Below, one piece after another: positions 45,892 through 55,468 of a stretch of 64,000 bases of DNA. The stretch comes from Promethearchaeota archaeon (GTDB taxonomy: Archaea; Asgardarchaeota; Lokiarchaeia; Sigyniarchaeales; Promethearchaeaceae), in assembly GCA_016933055.1 (NCBI GenBank), contig JAFGBS010000019.1:90927-154926 (forward strand), written 5' to 3'. Each line of letters opens with the position of its first letter. Positions within the stretch are counted from its first letter, which is position 1. The position numbers were made by a program, and so were the translations under genes. The notes beneath the pieces are model-generated. The model saw only the letters and a list, made by a program, of their open reading frames with translations. It did no database searches and had not been told where the DNA came from.

Positions 45892-47096
45892 TTGTTCTGA
45901 TTTGTGGTTTGCAATTGCAAATTTAGATTACTCTTTGGTTTAGTTAAGATTAATGTGATTGATGCGCATATAGTAAAACCACTCAGAATAAGCACTGTCG
46001 GATGAATTCCGAAGATATCAGTAATATATCCCCCAAATATATACAGTATTGATAATATAAATTCTTGGACCATCATTAAAATAGATAAAATTGTAGCTCG
46101 GATCTGAGATTTCGCATATTTATTGATATAAGTATCAGCGAACACCCATCGGAAATCTCGAGAGATATACAATACAATAACTACGAGTATAATGCTTGGA
46201 ACTCGAAATAGACCCATAAGGAGCAATCCCAGGGAATGGACAGTGACAATAAATAGGAAGGATCCCGTTTCTCCTAACAGCTTCTCAATTCGGTGAGATT
46301 GTGAAGCAGTCAAGCTGGCTAGTCCATAAATTATAGGGAAAATGAATTTAAATGACTCTTCCCGAAATCCAATTTCAAGGAGGTATGCTTGAGAAAACAC
46401 ATCATTATAAATTGAAAGGGGCACATTCATCGCAATAATGAACATAATACCCCATAATACATGTTTTTCATGGAGGGTAAATTTAACTCCCCTTTCTATT
46501 TTTTTTATATAATTCTTAAATGTGTAATCCAGTTTTTGCTTTTCTGGTTCCTCCATAGTGATAATGACCCCACTTGACAGGATCCATAATCCTCCCATGA
46601 GACACCATGGAAGACGCGGATTAACAGAGAATAAGATTGGTCCCAAGAAACCACTTATCACAAGTGAAACCACACTAAAAATGTTTGCACGACCAGATAT
46701 TTTTAAATATTCTTCCTCTCGACCAATCTGAATGACCGAATCGTACATCATGGCACCTCGTGCGTTAAATAGGAATGAATCTCCAATTGCCCAAAATATA
46801 TATCCCAAGATAAAAATCCCATAACTGCTACTAAGACCTATAATAATCATGCTAAATCCTGTAAACAAAGTACCTAACAAAACACTGACCTTTCTACTAA
46901 TTAGGTCACTAAATGCTCCGCAAGGAATTGTTAAAATAAAAAGTAAGGCTGCAGCAATACTTTCTAAGGACCCCAGTTGAGTGAATGAGATCCCAAATAT
47001 TTGGAAATATAGGATAAATATTGGGAGAATGAACCACCATCCTTGGATAAATAAAAGCAGGTAGTTCTTCCAAATATTATCCTTTAGATTGGGCAT
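45876..47096 (-). CDS. MFS transporter
   Basis: A 406-residue protein with about 12 hydrophobic segments and the MFS loop 2-3 pattern (G-A-F-S-D-L-I-S-R-K). Family-level call only; substrate unknown. The C-terminal tail is Asn/Gln-rich (Q-L-Q-T-T-N-Q-N-N). Convergent overlap with the radical-SAM gene makes their 3' ends share 16 bases. Confidence 0.85.
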   Translation of the reverse strand: MPNLKDNIWKNYLLLFIQGWWFILPIFILYFQIFGISFTQLGSLESIAAALLFILTIPCGAFSDLISRKVSVLLGTLFTGFSMIIIGLSSSYGIFILGYIFWAIGDSFLFNARGAMMYDSVIQIGREEEYLKISGRANIFSVVSLVISGFLGPILFSVNPRLPWCLMGGLWILSSGVIITMEEPEKQKLDYTFKNYIKKIERGVKFTLHEKHVLWGIMFIIAMNVPLSIYNDVFSQAYLLEIGFREESFKFIFPIIYGLASLTASQSHRIEKLLGETGSFLFIVTVHSLGLLLMGLFRVPSIILVVIVLYISRDFRWVFADTYINKYAKSQIRATILSILMMVQEFILSILYIFGGYITDIFGIHPTVLILSGFTICASITLILTKPKSNLNLQLQTTNQNNHSRP

Positions 47097-47139
47097 TTTT
47101 CTAGGATTAATGGAGAAAGGGATGCTTTAAAACACTCGG

Positions 47140-47169
47140 AAAAAAGGAATAAAAAATAAAAAATAAAAA
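47140..47169 (-). terminator. T-rich terminator of the membrane hydrolase gene
   Basis: On the minus strand, immediately after the stop of the alpha/beta hydrolase gene, there are five closely spaced T tracts of 5-6 bases. Confidence 0.45.
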
Positions 47170-48912
47170 TTATTGATAAAGATACATGAATCTCTCCATG
47201 TAATACAAAAATATTTGGTTATAATACCCTTCAAAAAACATATCCGATACATGCACTGCAAAATAGAAAGGTAAAGTTGCACACGGTCTACTTGCAGAAT
47301 CATAAGCATCTTGGAGTAATTGTGTTTCTTCAGGTTCTACCTCGTGATCCAAGTTTCCTTGAAAAATTAAACAAGGTGGCGAGGTGGAGTCCACAAGCTT
47401 AAAGGGTTCCAATAATTCGGGGGAACCTGCTATTTCTCCCACAGCCCCTTGAACCCAAGGATAAAAAGGAATAATCCCTTTTACAGCAAATGATGATTCT
47501 AGTCCTCCATAGAATGTATAATTGGCGTGTACTAATGTAAATCCGGTGGTAACTGTAAGTAATCCCCCTGCTGATCCTCCAGATATAAATACGGAATTGA
47601 GATTGGCTCCATAACTGTTGTTGTTTAATAAATATTGCATAAATTCTCCCACATGGCGCATAATATCATCAATCGTGAAATTTCCCATAACATGGGAAGG
47701 AGTTAAGGCATTTCCCGTGGGGATGGGTTCAGCTGAGTAAAGACCATATTGAACATCAAATACTACATATCCTTGAGAGGCAAAATAATAGTTCATCTTC
47801 TGCATATTCGGCAAACCCTTATCATACCACTGAAGCGAACCTCCATGGAATCGAATTAAAGTACTATTCTTCCCTGGTAGTAACGTTGTGTTACGCGTAG
47901 GCATGTACACATCAAAATACAATGTTATATTTTCGTCCTTTGGTTCTCCACTCAAAGATCCATTATAATATAGAACATCTCTTTCCACCACGTAATCATT
48001 AGGATGCATACCTAAGAGGTATTTCGAGAACGAATAGGGAGTACGAGTCATATATTTCTCGTCAGCTGAGGGGATGGATTGCCAAGAAGAACCAAAAGCA
48101 GTTGTAAATCGATTGTTTGCAATCACGATTTCAGGGGTTGTCATCGTAGCAGGAATCAAATGAACTGCAGAAATTGCTAATCCAATTGTCAATACGGAAT
48201 AGAAGTACACCTTCTTTCTCTTGGGGATTAACCGCAATGCCAGAATCGTTGCAGTAATGAAAAAAATTGCTAAATATAATGCACACTCAGAAATGAAATA
48301 TTCCGCAATACTAAGTGCACTTAACCACATAATTTTCCCTGTAAAAATCGTTATACTAGTATAAACACCTAAACTAAGCAATAGAAAACACACTATTTGT
48401 CCGATAATTGCACCTACTCTCTGCATCTTAGTTCGTTCGGTGACCGGATCACTAGTTACTCGAGTTTCCTCAGTAACCTGTTTAGTTGCGAAAATTGAGT
48501 AAATCGTCCCCAGCACCAACATACCAAAAAAGCCTCCCATGTTGAGAAGTAATCCGGCGATATTGTCTCTAAATGAGGGTTCATACTCGATTTGAACTAA
48601 CACATTTCCCCCTAGCATTAATAATACAGCTAAAATCGCATAAACCAAATACACCACTGAAATTATTCTTAAACCATTTTGTGTCTTCCTTGGAACGGTC
48701 TCAATGCGATCATGATTTAACGTTATGATCCAATTAAAGAGAAAAGTTACGAATAACACAAATCCTAATACATTGGAAACATAATCATAGAATCGAAAAA
48801 TATAATAGAAGATTCCAAACACTATGGATATAATATTAAGAGTTAGAGTAGTGTAGATAAAGTTCCGATACATCAATTTTTTGTTAACAGATTTTTCTTC
48901 CATGGTTTTCAT
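47170..48912 (-). CDS. Membrane-anchored alpha/beta hydrolase (esterase-like)
   Basis: About the first 270 residues hold seven or more membrane helices. The rest is an alpha/beta hydrolase of the hormone-sensitive-lipase/BD-FAE type: oxyanion-hole H-G-G-S near residue 357 and nucleophile G-G-S-A-G-G near 450. A D and then H (V-H) pair near the C-terminus would complete the triad. It would cleave esters on the outer face of the membrane. The substrate is unknown. Starts at residue 1 or residue 4 are both possible. Confidence 0.8.
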   Translation of the reverse strand: MKTMEEKSVNKKLMYRNFIYTTLTLNIISIVFGIFYYIFRFYDYVSNVLGFVLFVTFLFNWIITLNHDRIETVPRKTQNGLRIISVVYLVYAILAVLLMLGGNVLVQIEYEPSFRDNIAGLLLNMGGFFGMLVLGTIYSIFATKQVTEETRVTSDPVTERTKMQRVGAIIGQIVCFLLLSLGVYTSITIFTGKIMWLSALSIAEYFISECALYLAIFFITATILALRLIPKRKKVYFYSVLTIGLAISAVHLIPATMTTPEIVIANNRFTTAFGSSWQSIPSADEKYMTRTPYSFSKYLLGMHPNDYVVERDVLYYNGSLSGEPKDENITLYFDVYMPTRNTTLLPGKNSTLIRFHGGSLQWYDKGLPNMQKMNYYFASQGYVVFDVQYGLYSAEPIPTGNALTPSHVMGNFTIDDIMRHVGEFMQYLLNNNSYGANLNSVFISGGSAGGLLTVTTGFTLVHANYTFYGGLESSFAVKGIIPFYPWVQGAVGEIAGSPELLEPFKLVDSTSPPCLIFQGNLDHEVEPEETQLLQDAYDSASRPCATLPFYFAVHVSDMFFEGYYNQIFLYYMERFMYLYQ

Positions 48913-49024
48913 CGTTTTAGTGATGTACTAGTTTTTTCTACTATTTTAATCTAGTATCCATTTGAATATCGAACTATATCTGGAAGTTAGCAAGCTGGGA
49001 GAAGTATAATGAAATAAAAATAAG

Positions 49025-49099
49025 CGGGTCCGACAGGATTCGAACCTGTGACACTCGGCTCCGAAGGCCGATGCCCTATCCTGGCTAGACTACGGACCC
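49025..49099 (-). tRNA. tRNA-Arg (anticodon TCG)
   Basis: A 75-base cloverleaf with no intron: acceptor gggtccg/cggaccc, D-stem gtct/gggc, anticodon stem tcggc/gccga with loop cttcgga, T-stem acagg/cctgt with loop ttcgaat, and discriminator G. CCA is not encoded. The anticodon TCG reads CGA and other CGN arginine codons. Confidence 0.95.
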
Positions 49100-49176
49100 A
49101 TGGCTATTATTACTAATCTCAAAACCAAGAGAAAATAATAAATGACGTGAAATAAATCTTTCCACTCTGAAGCCCG

Positions 49177-49509
49177 TTATTTAGAGTTTGATGTATTGTG
49201 ATCCCGTTTTTTCTTCAAAAAGTCGGGAACCATCTTTGGTAAACTGAGTATGTTCTCTACAACGTTTTGAGTCAGATTTTTCCCTAAGGTCTGCAAACTT
49301 TCATTTAAGGACTCCACTTGAATTTCAAACACCTTTGCTAATTTGTTTACGGATTCTGTGAGATTGTGTAGTTGTTCTTTGAGGTTTTTCGTTTCATTTT
49401 TGAATTCGCTTAAATCTTGTGACATTGTATGAATTGAGACTTCTAATTTCCCTGTAGTTTTTTCTAGTTGTTGCATTTTCTCAGTGAGTTTGTTAATTCC
49501 AAAGGGCAT
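49177..49509 (-). CDS. Small coiled-coil protein
   Basis: 110 residues, nearly all heptad-like helix (repeated K-L/T-E-x-M/L-x-x-L patterns, residues 5-85), with a basic C-terminal tail (K-K-K-R-D-H-N). No globular domain or membrane segment. Likely an oligomerising or scaffold protein; nothing indicates its partner. Confidence 0.6.
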   Translation of the reverse strand: MPFGINKLTEKMQQLEKTTGKLEVSIHTMSQDLSEFKNETKNLKEQLHNLTESVNKLAKVFEIQVESLNESLQTLGKNLTQNVVENILSLPKMVPDFLKKKRDHNTSNSK

Positions 49510-49631
49510 AACATACAGATGACGCCGAAATTAAAAAAAATTTCTGGGATTGTTAATTTAGGGGAATTTTTCGAATTGAATCATAGTGGATTTTGTCGGA
49601 ACTTTCTCCGTGTTTTAGAACCCTATTACAA

Positions 49632-50531
49632 ATGGCAGGTGTGATGCTTATCGTTGAAGTTCAACCCCAATTAATGGAATGGCGGCAAGTTAATTTTAAA
49701 CACAAGAAGATTGTCGAAGTACCACGACCATTCATTAAGTGGGTAGGCGGAAAACGGCAACTAATACCTCAATTAACGCAACATTTTCCGAAAAATTTCA
49801 ATAAATATATTGAGCCTTTTGTTGGAGGAGGAGCTGTTTTTTTTTATTTACTTCCGCAGAAAGCAGTATTAATTGACAATAATCCCGAACTGATCAACGC
49901 CTATCAAGTAATCAAGCATAAGGTAGAGGAATTAATCGAATCCCTTAAATATCACGTAAATATGAAAGAATATTTCTATAAAATTCGGAGCATTGACCGA
50001 GATCCCGTCCAATTTAGGGATTTGGACAAAGTTGAACGGGCGTCACGCACAATTTATCTAAATAAAACCTGCTATAATGGATTATATCGGGTGAATAAGA
50101 AAAATCAGTTTAACACTCCCTTTGGTCGCTATAAAAATCCGAAAATTTGTGATGAACTAAATTTACGTGCAGTAAGTATCGCTCTTAGAAATGTTAAGAT
50201 CCAACTGGAAGATTTTGCTAGTTGCATCGAGAGTGCAAAATCCGGTGATTTTATTTATATGGATTGCCCTTATCATCCTACCAGTGATACCGCAAATTTT
50301 ACCAGTTATACGATGGAGGATTTCGGTACAGGGGAGCAAAAAAGGCTTAAACAGGTATTTAAACAATTGGATTCCAAAGGATGTTCCGTGCTATTAAGTA
50401 ATTCGTATACTCCTTTCATTTTAGAATTGTATAATGAATTTTCGATTCACATTTTGCACGCCACTCGGGCGGTCAATTGCGATCCCTCAAAACGGGGAAA
50501 AATTCAAGAAGTTCTAATCTCTAACAAATAG
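49632..50531 (+). CDS. dam: Dam-type (D12 class) DNA adenine methyltransferase with a DCPY motif
   Basis: The D12-class N6-adenine methylase pattern: K-W-V-G-G-K-R-Q-L (SAM motif), F-V-G-G-G-A-V-F-F, and Y-N-G-L-Y-R-V-N. The catalytic tetrad reads D211-C-P-Y instead of D-P-P-Y. About 299 residues from the ATG at 49632; upstream codons have no better start. No partner endonuclease is adjacent, so it looks like an orphan methylase. The P-to-C change may or may not preserve activity. Confidence 0.85.
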   Translation: MAGVMLIVEVQPQLMEWRQVNFKHKKIVEVPRPFIKWVGGKRQLIPQLTQHFPKNFNKYIEPFVGGGAVFFYLLPQKAVLIDNNPELINAYQVIKHKVEELIESLKYHVNMKEYFYKIRSIDRDPVQFRDLDKVERASRTIYLNKTCYNGLYRVNKKNQFNTPFGRYKNPKICDELNLRAVSIALRNVKIQLEDFASCIESAKSGDFIYMDCPYHPTSDTANFTSYTMEDFGTGEQKRLKQVFKQLDSKGCSVLLSNSYTPFILELYNEFSIHILHATRAVNCDPSKRGKIQEVLISNK

Positions 50532-50550
50532 AAATTTTTTAAAGGATTTT

Positions 50551-51024
50551 ATGACATTCCTCCTTATGCCCGATAAAGATCGGATCGAATTGATTTATAC
50601 ATGGATTTATTCCATCAGCACAATGGTCATTAGTGGGATTTCAGTCATTCTTTTATTTGCAACTAAATTTGTGCAATGGAAATCCACAAGTATCGTTCAG
50701 GTTCGTCTTAGTTCCGAGTTTCGTTTATCCGTTCTAGTTATTCTTCCCTTAATTCTTGGATTTGCTAGTACAGGTACTCTTTCCGGAATGATTCTGTTTA
50801 TGAAAAATGGCGATAAGGACAAATGGAATTTACTAATATTTTGGGTATCACTCGGGATCCTCACTGCAACAATAATAGCGGGAGGTGCTTTTTTGATTGC
50901 ACTTTCCGCCATAACCACCAGCTGGTTTTATGGTACTTCATTTATTGGAAGTTTGATAGGTTCCTCTGGAATTGCCCTAAGTTCCTTTTTGTTTTATAAG
51001 ATCAAAGATGAAATTCGTACATAA
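50551..51024 (+). CDS. Small membrane protein, unknown
   Basis: 157 residues with three to four hydrophobic helices (about 18-36, 60-80, 93-125 and 130-150). An aaagga precedes the ATG. It is 19 bases after the methylase stop and 42 before the GH13 gene, on the same strand. No family recognised. Confidence 0.6.
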   Translation: MTFLLMPDKDRIELIYTWIYSISTMVISGISVILLFATKFVQWKSTSIVQVRLSSEFRLSVLVILPLILGFASTGTLSGMILFMKNGDKDKWNLLIFWVSLGILTATIIAGGAFLIALSAITTSWFYGTSFIGSLIGSSGIALSSFLFYKIKDEIRT

Positions 51025-51066
51025 TTATTTCATAAAATTTTAATTTATCTGCAGCAATCATGCGTT

Positions 51067-52524
51067 ATGAATCAAAAACACCCTCTTATTCTTGAAATTA
51101 ACACATTACCATGGTTATATCACCTCTCCCAAAAAGAACAGAAAGAAATCACGCTTAAAAATATTCCAACAGAAATTTTGGATGAATTCCGTCATTATAA
51201 TGCAATATGGTTAATGGGTGTATGGGAAAGAAGTGAAGAGAGTGTCAAGATTGCTAAGGAGCATATTGGGCTCCAAGGAGAATATAAATCCGCGTTGCCC
51301 GATTTTTCCAAAGAAGATGTAATAGGTTCTCCTTATGCTGTAAAAAATTATGCCCCCGACTTTCGAATTGGGGGAAAAGAGGGTCTAAAAGCATTCCACG
51401 ACACCCTAAGATATCTTGGGAAATCCTTAATTCTAGATTTTGTTCCAAATCATACGGCAATAGACCACCCTTGGGTGAAAAGTCACCCCGAATATTATAT
51501 ACAAGGAGATTTCAACGATCTATTAGAAAATCCCGATTTATTTGTAAAAATTTCAAGCAAATTATATGCACATGGAAAAGATCCCTACTTTCCTCCGTGG
51601 ACGGATACCTTACAAGTAAATGCGTTTTCTGAAGATTATAGAGACCAGACGATTAGAACTCTTCATGAAATTCAACAATATTGTGAAGGTGTTCGATGTG
51701 ATATGGCAATGTTATTGGTAAGTTCGGTATTTGAAACAACATGGGGAAAATATGTCCCTAAGAGTCAACATACCGAATTTTGGAAAGAAATTATACCTTC
51801 CATCAAACAGAATAATTCGAATTTTAAATTTATCGCAGAAGTATATTGGGATATGGAATGGGAATTGTTACAACAAGGTTTTGATTATTGTTATGATAAA
51901 ACCTTATATGATCGATTATTATCCGATCCTCCCCGATCCATTCGATCTCATCTTCAAGCAGATTGGGACTATTCTACAAAATTAGTTCGATTTATTGAAA
52001 ATCATGATGAAAAACGTGCCATTTCCTCATTTGGATTAGAAGAATCCATGTGTGCCGCTACTATTGCTATGTGTCTCCCAGGTGCGCGTTTAGTTTATTA
52101 TGGTCAACAATTGGGATTCCGAACCAAATTGCCTATTCAACTGCGAAGATGGTCTAAGGAGGAAGAAAATACGAAAATTAAGCATTTTTATGAAGAGTTA
52201 CTTTCTATTGTTCATAAATATCTCACAGAGAGTAATTTATGGAACTTAGGACGAGCCACAAAAAAAAATACTCCTGAATGGGAAAATCCCATGGTCTCGT
52301 ATTATTGGAATCTCAGTGGATTCCTAATATATGTGATAGTAAATTTCTCTTCCCAAAATGTCAATTGTGTCTTGGATTTAACTTCTCATCGACAAGATAT
52401 CAGCTATGAAATCACATCTTTGTTACACCGAAATGCCGAAAAGTTAGAATGTACTCTAAATAATCCAGTGCTTGAATTAAATTTTGATCCATGGGGCCTT
52501 CAGATACTAAAATTATCTTATTAG
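51067..52524 (+). CDS. GH13 (alpha-amylase family) glycoside hydrolase
   Basis: The four GH13 regions are present: D-F-V-P-N-H, G-V-R-C-D-M-A (nucleophile Asp), F-I-A-E-V-Y-W (acid/base Glu), and F-I-E-N-H-D-E-K-R (third Asp). A (beta/alpha)8 barrel with a C-terminal beta domain fills 485 residues. No signal peptide is seen, so it probably acts inside the cell on alpha-glucans, maltodextrin or trehalose-like substrates; the exact activity cannot be read off. The catalytic triad is complete. Confidence 0.85.
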   Translation: MNQKHPLILEINTLPWLYHLSQKEQKEITLKNIPTEILDEFRHYNAIWLMGVWERSEESVKIAKEHIGLQGEYKSALPDFSKEDVIGSPYAVKNYAPDFRIGGKEGLKAFHDTLRYLGKSLILDFVPNHTAIDHPWVKSHPEYYIQGDFNDLLENPDLFVKISSKLYAHGKDPYFPPWTDTLQVNAFSEDYRDQTIRTLHEIQQYCEGVRCDMAMLLVSSVFETTWGKYVPKSQHTEFWKEIIPSIKQNNSNFKFIAEVYWDMEWELLQQGFDYCYDKTLYDRLLSDPPRSIRSHLQADWDYSTKLVRFIENHDEKRAISSFGLEESMCAATIAMCLPGARLVYYGQQLGFRTKLPIQLRRWSKEEENTKIKHFYEELLSIVHKYLTESNLWNLGRATKKNTPEWENPMVSYYWNLSGFLIYVIVNFSSQNVNCVLDLTSHRQDISYEITSLLHRNAEKLECTLNNPVLELNFDPWGLQILKLSY

Positions 52525-52577
52525 ATCATTTTTCGTTTTATCCTTATTTATGAAATGGGTATAATTGGACCCACAAA

Positions 52578-52619
52578 CCTTTAAATACTCTTTATCAGAT
52601 ACTATTCATAATATAGTAT
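52578..52619 (+). promoter_or_regulatory. Promoter and palindromic operator of the PadR operon
   Basis: A TATA box (cctttaaatac, 52578-52588) is followed at 52599-52619 by a palindrome, atactat-7 bases-atagtat, near the expected transcription start. A further half-site atactat is at 52640-52646. This is a good position for an autoregulatory PadR repressor to block initiation. Confidence 0.5.
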
Positions 52620-52661
52620 TCTATGAGTAACTCTTGAAAATACTATTTAACACAAAAGTGA

Positions 52662-53240
52662 TTGAAATTGATTAAAAGAATTAAGCATTATGACTTGGAT
52701 CCCGATAAAAAACAGGAATATCTGTTCACTCGGGAAGATTTTCGCAGTTATGTCGAAAACTGGGAGTCAGAACTACTACGAGGAATCTCTACTCTGGCTG
52801 TTCTGGCAGTGATTGATTCTAGTGATTCTGGAAAGGGAAGATATGGATATGACATTTTAAATGAACTGAAGACTCAGACCAACAACATGTTGATTTTAGA
52901 AGAAGGAAACTTATATCCAACGTTACGAAAATTAAAAGATGCAGGGATATTGGAAACAAAAGAAGATTACGAAGGGAAACGGAAACGTATTTTTTACCGA
53001 TTAACCGCGTATGGGAAATTAGTATATAGTCATATCAGCGGAGCCTTTTCTAAATTAGTTGAATCTATGTCGGAGATGATAAAGATTGATGTACAATTAA
53101 AAACCGAAAAATATATCTATTGTCCAAATTGTAGTATGCGTTACTCGGATAGTGAGTTAGAAAAAGGTCAACAATACTGCAGTGCATGCGGTTTTCACAT
53201 AGCCGAATTTGTTAATCAATTATATGAAAGAGGTAAATAA
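52662..53240 (+). CDS. PadR-family transcriptional regulator with C-terminal zinc ribbon
   Basis: 192 residues. The central winged helix carries the PadR pattern Y-G-Y-D-I-L-N-E-L ... E-E-G-N-L-Y-P-T-L-R-K-L. The C-terminus carries a zinc ribbon C-P-N-C ... C-S-A-C at about 156-178, which is unusual for PadR. The start is TTG; there is no in-frame ATG until well inside the domain. It is followed 1 base later by a HAAS-domain membrane protein, the arrangement known for PadR pairs in bacteria. Probably represses its own operon. Confidence 0.85.
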   Translation: MKLIKRIKHYDLDPDKKQEYLFTREDFRSYVENWESELLRGISTLAVLAVIDSSDSGKGRYGYDILNELKTQTNNMLILEEGNLYPTLRKLKDAGILETKEDYEGKRKRIFYRLTAYGKLVYSHISGAFSKLVESMSEMIKIDVQLKTEKYIYCPNCSMRYSDSELEKGQQYCSACGFHIAEFVNQLYERGK

Positions 53241-53241
53241 A

Positions 53242-54312
53242 ATGAGCGAACTATCAAATCAAAAGCAATTAATACAAGAATTTTTGAAAGAAGTAAAAAA
53301 TAAGCTACCAGGATGGTTAAAAGATAATAAATCCGAATTACAAGACGTTCTAAGCGAACTAGAAACTCACATATGGGAAAAGTCTGAGGAAATTGCTGGA
53401 GCTCAAGAGGTGCAAGTGCATCATATTGAACAAGCAATTCAAGCGATGGGTAATTCTCGAGATATTGCAGCGGAATATAAAAAGCGGGGAACCCCAAAAA
53501 TATGGATATCTAAAGAGTTGTTCCCAGCTTATCTAAAAACATTGGGGATTGTAATTGGAGTAATAGTTGGAATAAATATTATCGGATTCATAATTAATGT
53601 TTTGGAGAATCCGGGAGACAATTCCGTCTACAGTGATCTATGGAGTATTTTCTCCGCTTCGTGGGGAGCATTATTCATAGTTACCGTCATTTTTGTAGCA
53701 CTGTCTGTTGAAGGTTATTTGCCTGAGGATTTTAAAAAAGCAAAAGGCAGATATCAACTCAAATCTATCCCCTCGGATAAAGCCGATACACTAGAAAAAC
53801 TTGATAGACAATGGGAAGAAAAACGACCCAAACAAGTCAAACCCCCATTAAAACGTGGGGAGTTACTTGTAGGGGGGATTATTGCACTCATCTTTGGAAT
53901 TATAATGCTAGCTCAAGGACCGGGTATTTCTAACTATTTAGGTCCAGAAATGTCCCGATGGTTACAAATAGCAGGTCTGTTCACTATCATCGGAGGATTC
54001 ATTAAAGTAAACCAATCCATTATTGACTTGACCAACTACACTGCTCAACGAATTTTGATCATAATGGGTACAATCGTTGATCTGGTGTTTATTCCATTCC
54101 TATTGAAATTAGGTGAAGCCATCTTAAGTGTTCCTGTGGTACATGCATTGCAGGTAACAGATCTGGAAGTCTATAATGCTATTGGGTTGGCGTTTAAGGT
54201 GGTCATCGGTGTATCGATATTTGGGACGGTAATTGGAACGATCTCTAATATCTATAAAGTAATCACGCTTCAAATGAAATTTGAAGAGTATTTCCGCTAT
54301 TCTGAAATCTAA
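53242..54312 (+). CDS. HAAS-domain membrane protein
   Basis: 356 residues from the ATG at 53242, preceded by gaaagaggt and one base after the PadR stop. The N-terminal helical HAAS-like domain (residues 1-80: E-V-K-N-K-L-P, then L-S-E-L-E-T-H) is followed by two membrane helices, a charged soluble stretch and three to four further helices. HAAS proteins are co-encoded with PadR regulators and thought to signal membrane state. The coupling here supports that partnership. Confidence 0.75.
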   Translation: MSELSNQKQLIQEFLKEVKNKLPGWLKDNKSELQDVLSELETHIWEKSEEIAGAQEVQVHHIEQAIQAMGNSRDIAAEYKKRGTPKIWISKELFPAYLKTLGIVIGVIVGINIIGFIINVLENPGDNSVYSDLWSIFSASWGALFIVTVIFVALSVEGYLPEDFKKAKGRYQLKSIPSDKADTLEKLDRQWEEKRPKQVKPPLKRGELLVGGIIALIFGIIMLAQGPGISNYLGPEMSRWLQIAGLFTIIGGFIKVNQSIIDLTNYTAQRILIIMGTIVDLVFIPFLLKLGEAILSVPVVHALQVTDLEVYNAIGLAFKVVIGVSIFGTVIGTISNIYKVITLQMKFEEYFRYSEI

Positions 54313-54314
54313 AT

Positions 54315-55439
54315 TCAATAGATTCTATTCTTTTTATTTAATATTTCTGTTTGGATAATGTCTTTTAATTTAGGTAATGCATGGATATAAAACTGTTTCC
54401 AACCAGAGCACAAAGAAGAAAGGGATGATGGACGGGTCCAATCGGAATACCCACGAAACTTCTGGCAATCCCCATTACATAATAACAAGTAATCACATTT
54501 CCTACATATTTCAGAATATTGAGATTTCTGGGATGCAAATTTTCTGAATATTTCGGAATTGAGTAATTCTTCCCACGTATTTTCCAAGATGTTTCCTATT
54601 TTCAAATCATCCTGTACAAAGAAATCACAGGGATATACATCCCCATTTGCTTCAACGACAAAATATGTATTACATGCTTTTCCCATCTGGCATATATTGT
54701 ACCTCCCATACACAAGATATTCAATCACTGAATCAAAATGACGGATGGACACGCGATGAATATCATCCTTTACCCATTCATCAAAGATATCGCACATGAA
54801 TTTACCCCATTCTTCCCCCGAAATGGCATACGGCTCAAGTTTGTTGTCCTTATTCCATTCAACGCAAGGGATATATTGATGATAATAGAAATGTTGATTT
54901 TTAAGATATCGATAGACTTGTTTTGCACGTCTTACATTTGCTTGAGTGACCAATGTCAAAATATTGAATTCTACTTGATGTCTTTTAAGAATATTAATGC
55001 CACCCATAACCATATGATGAGTAGGTTTTCCATCTTGAGTTTTTCGATATTTATTATGAATTTCTGGAGGTCCATCAATACTTACTCCAACGAGAAAATG
55101 ATAGTTATAGAATAATTTCGCTAACTCCTCAGTTATAGCGATACCGTTCGTTTGGAATCCGTTTGCTACTTGACTACCTGATTTACCATATTCTTTTTGA
55201 TATTTAACAACATTTTGGTAAAATTCATAACCCATTAAGGTGGGTTCGCCACCTTGGAATGCGAACCCGTATACTGGTTGTGGCGTTGCCATATAGGACT
55301 TCACAAGATGCTCCAATACCTCATTCGACATTCGTGGTGATGGCTTATGAGGATCTAAATGATCGAGATAAAAACAATAATCACATTTTAGGTTGCAACT
55401 TGCACCTGCGGGTTTGATGAGGAGGGAAAAGGGACGCAA
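54315..55439 (-). CDS. Anaerobic sulfatase-maturating enzyme-like radical SAM protein
   Basis: 374 residues. The radical-SAM triad C-N-L-K-C-D-Y-C-F lies at residues 15-23, followed by Q-G-G-E-P-T. A SPASM region holds repeated cysteines (C-Q-M-G-K-A-C, then C-R-K-C-D-Y-L, then C-N-G-D-C). The V-S-I-D-G-P and K-P-A-G-A-S-C features match anSME, which converts Cys or Ser of sulfatases to formylglycine. No sulfatase is in the window. The 3' ends of this and the HAAS gene nearly touch. Confidence 0.88.
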   Translation of the reverse strand: MRPFSLLIKPAGASCNLKCDYCFYLDHLDPHKPSPRMSNEVLEHLVKSYMATPQPVYGFAFQGGEPTLMGYEFYQNVVKYQKEYGKSGSQVANGFQTNGIAITEELAKLFYNYHFLVGVSIDGPPEIHNKYRKTQDGKPTHHMVMGGINILKRHQVEFNILTLVTQANVRRAKQVYRYLKNQHFYYHQYIPCVEWNKDNKLEPYAISGEEWGKFMCDIFDEWVKDDIHRVSIRHFDSVIEYLVYGRYNICQMGKACNTYFVVEANGDVYPCDFFVQDDLKIGNILENTWEELLNSEIFRKFASQKSQYSEICRKCDYLLLCNGDCQKFRGYSDWTRPSSLSSLCSGWKQFYIHALPKLKDIIQTEILNKKNRIY

Positions 55440-55468
55440 AGGACATTACTCCATAATTTAAAAAATGG

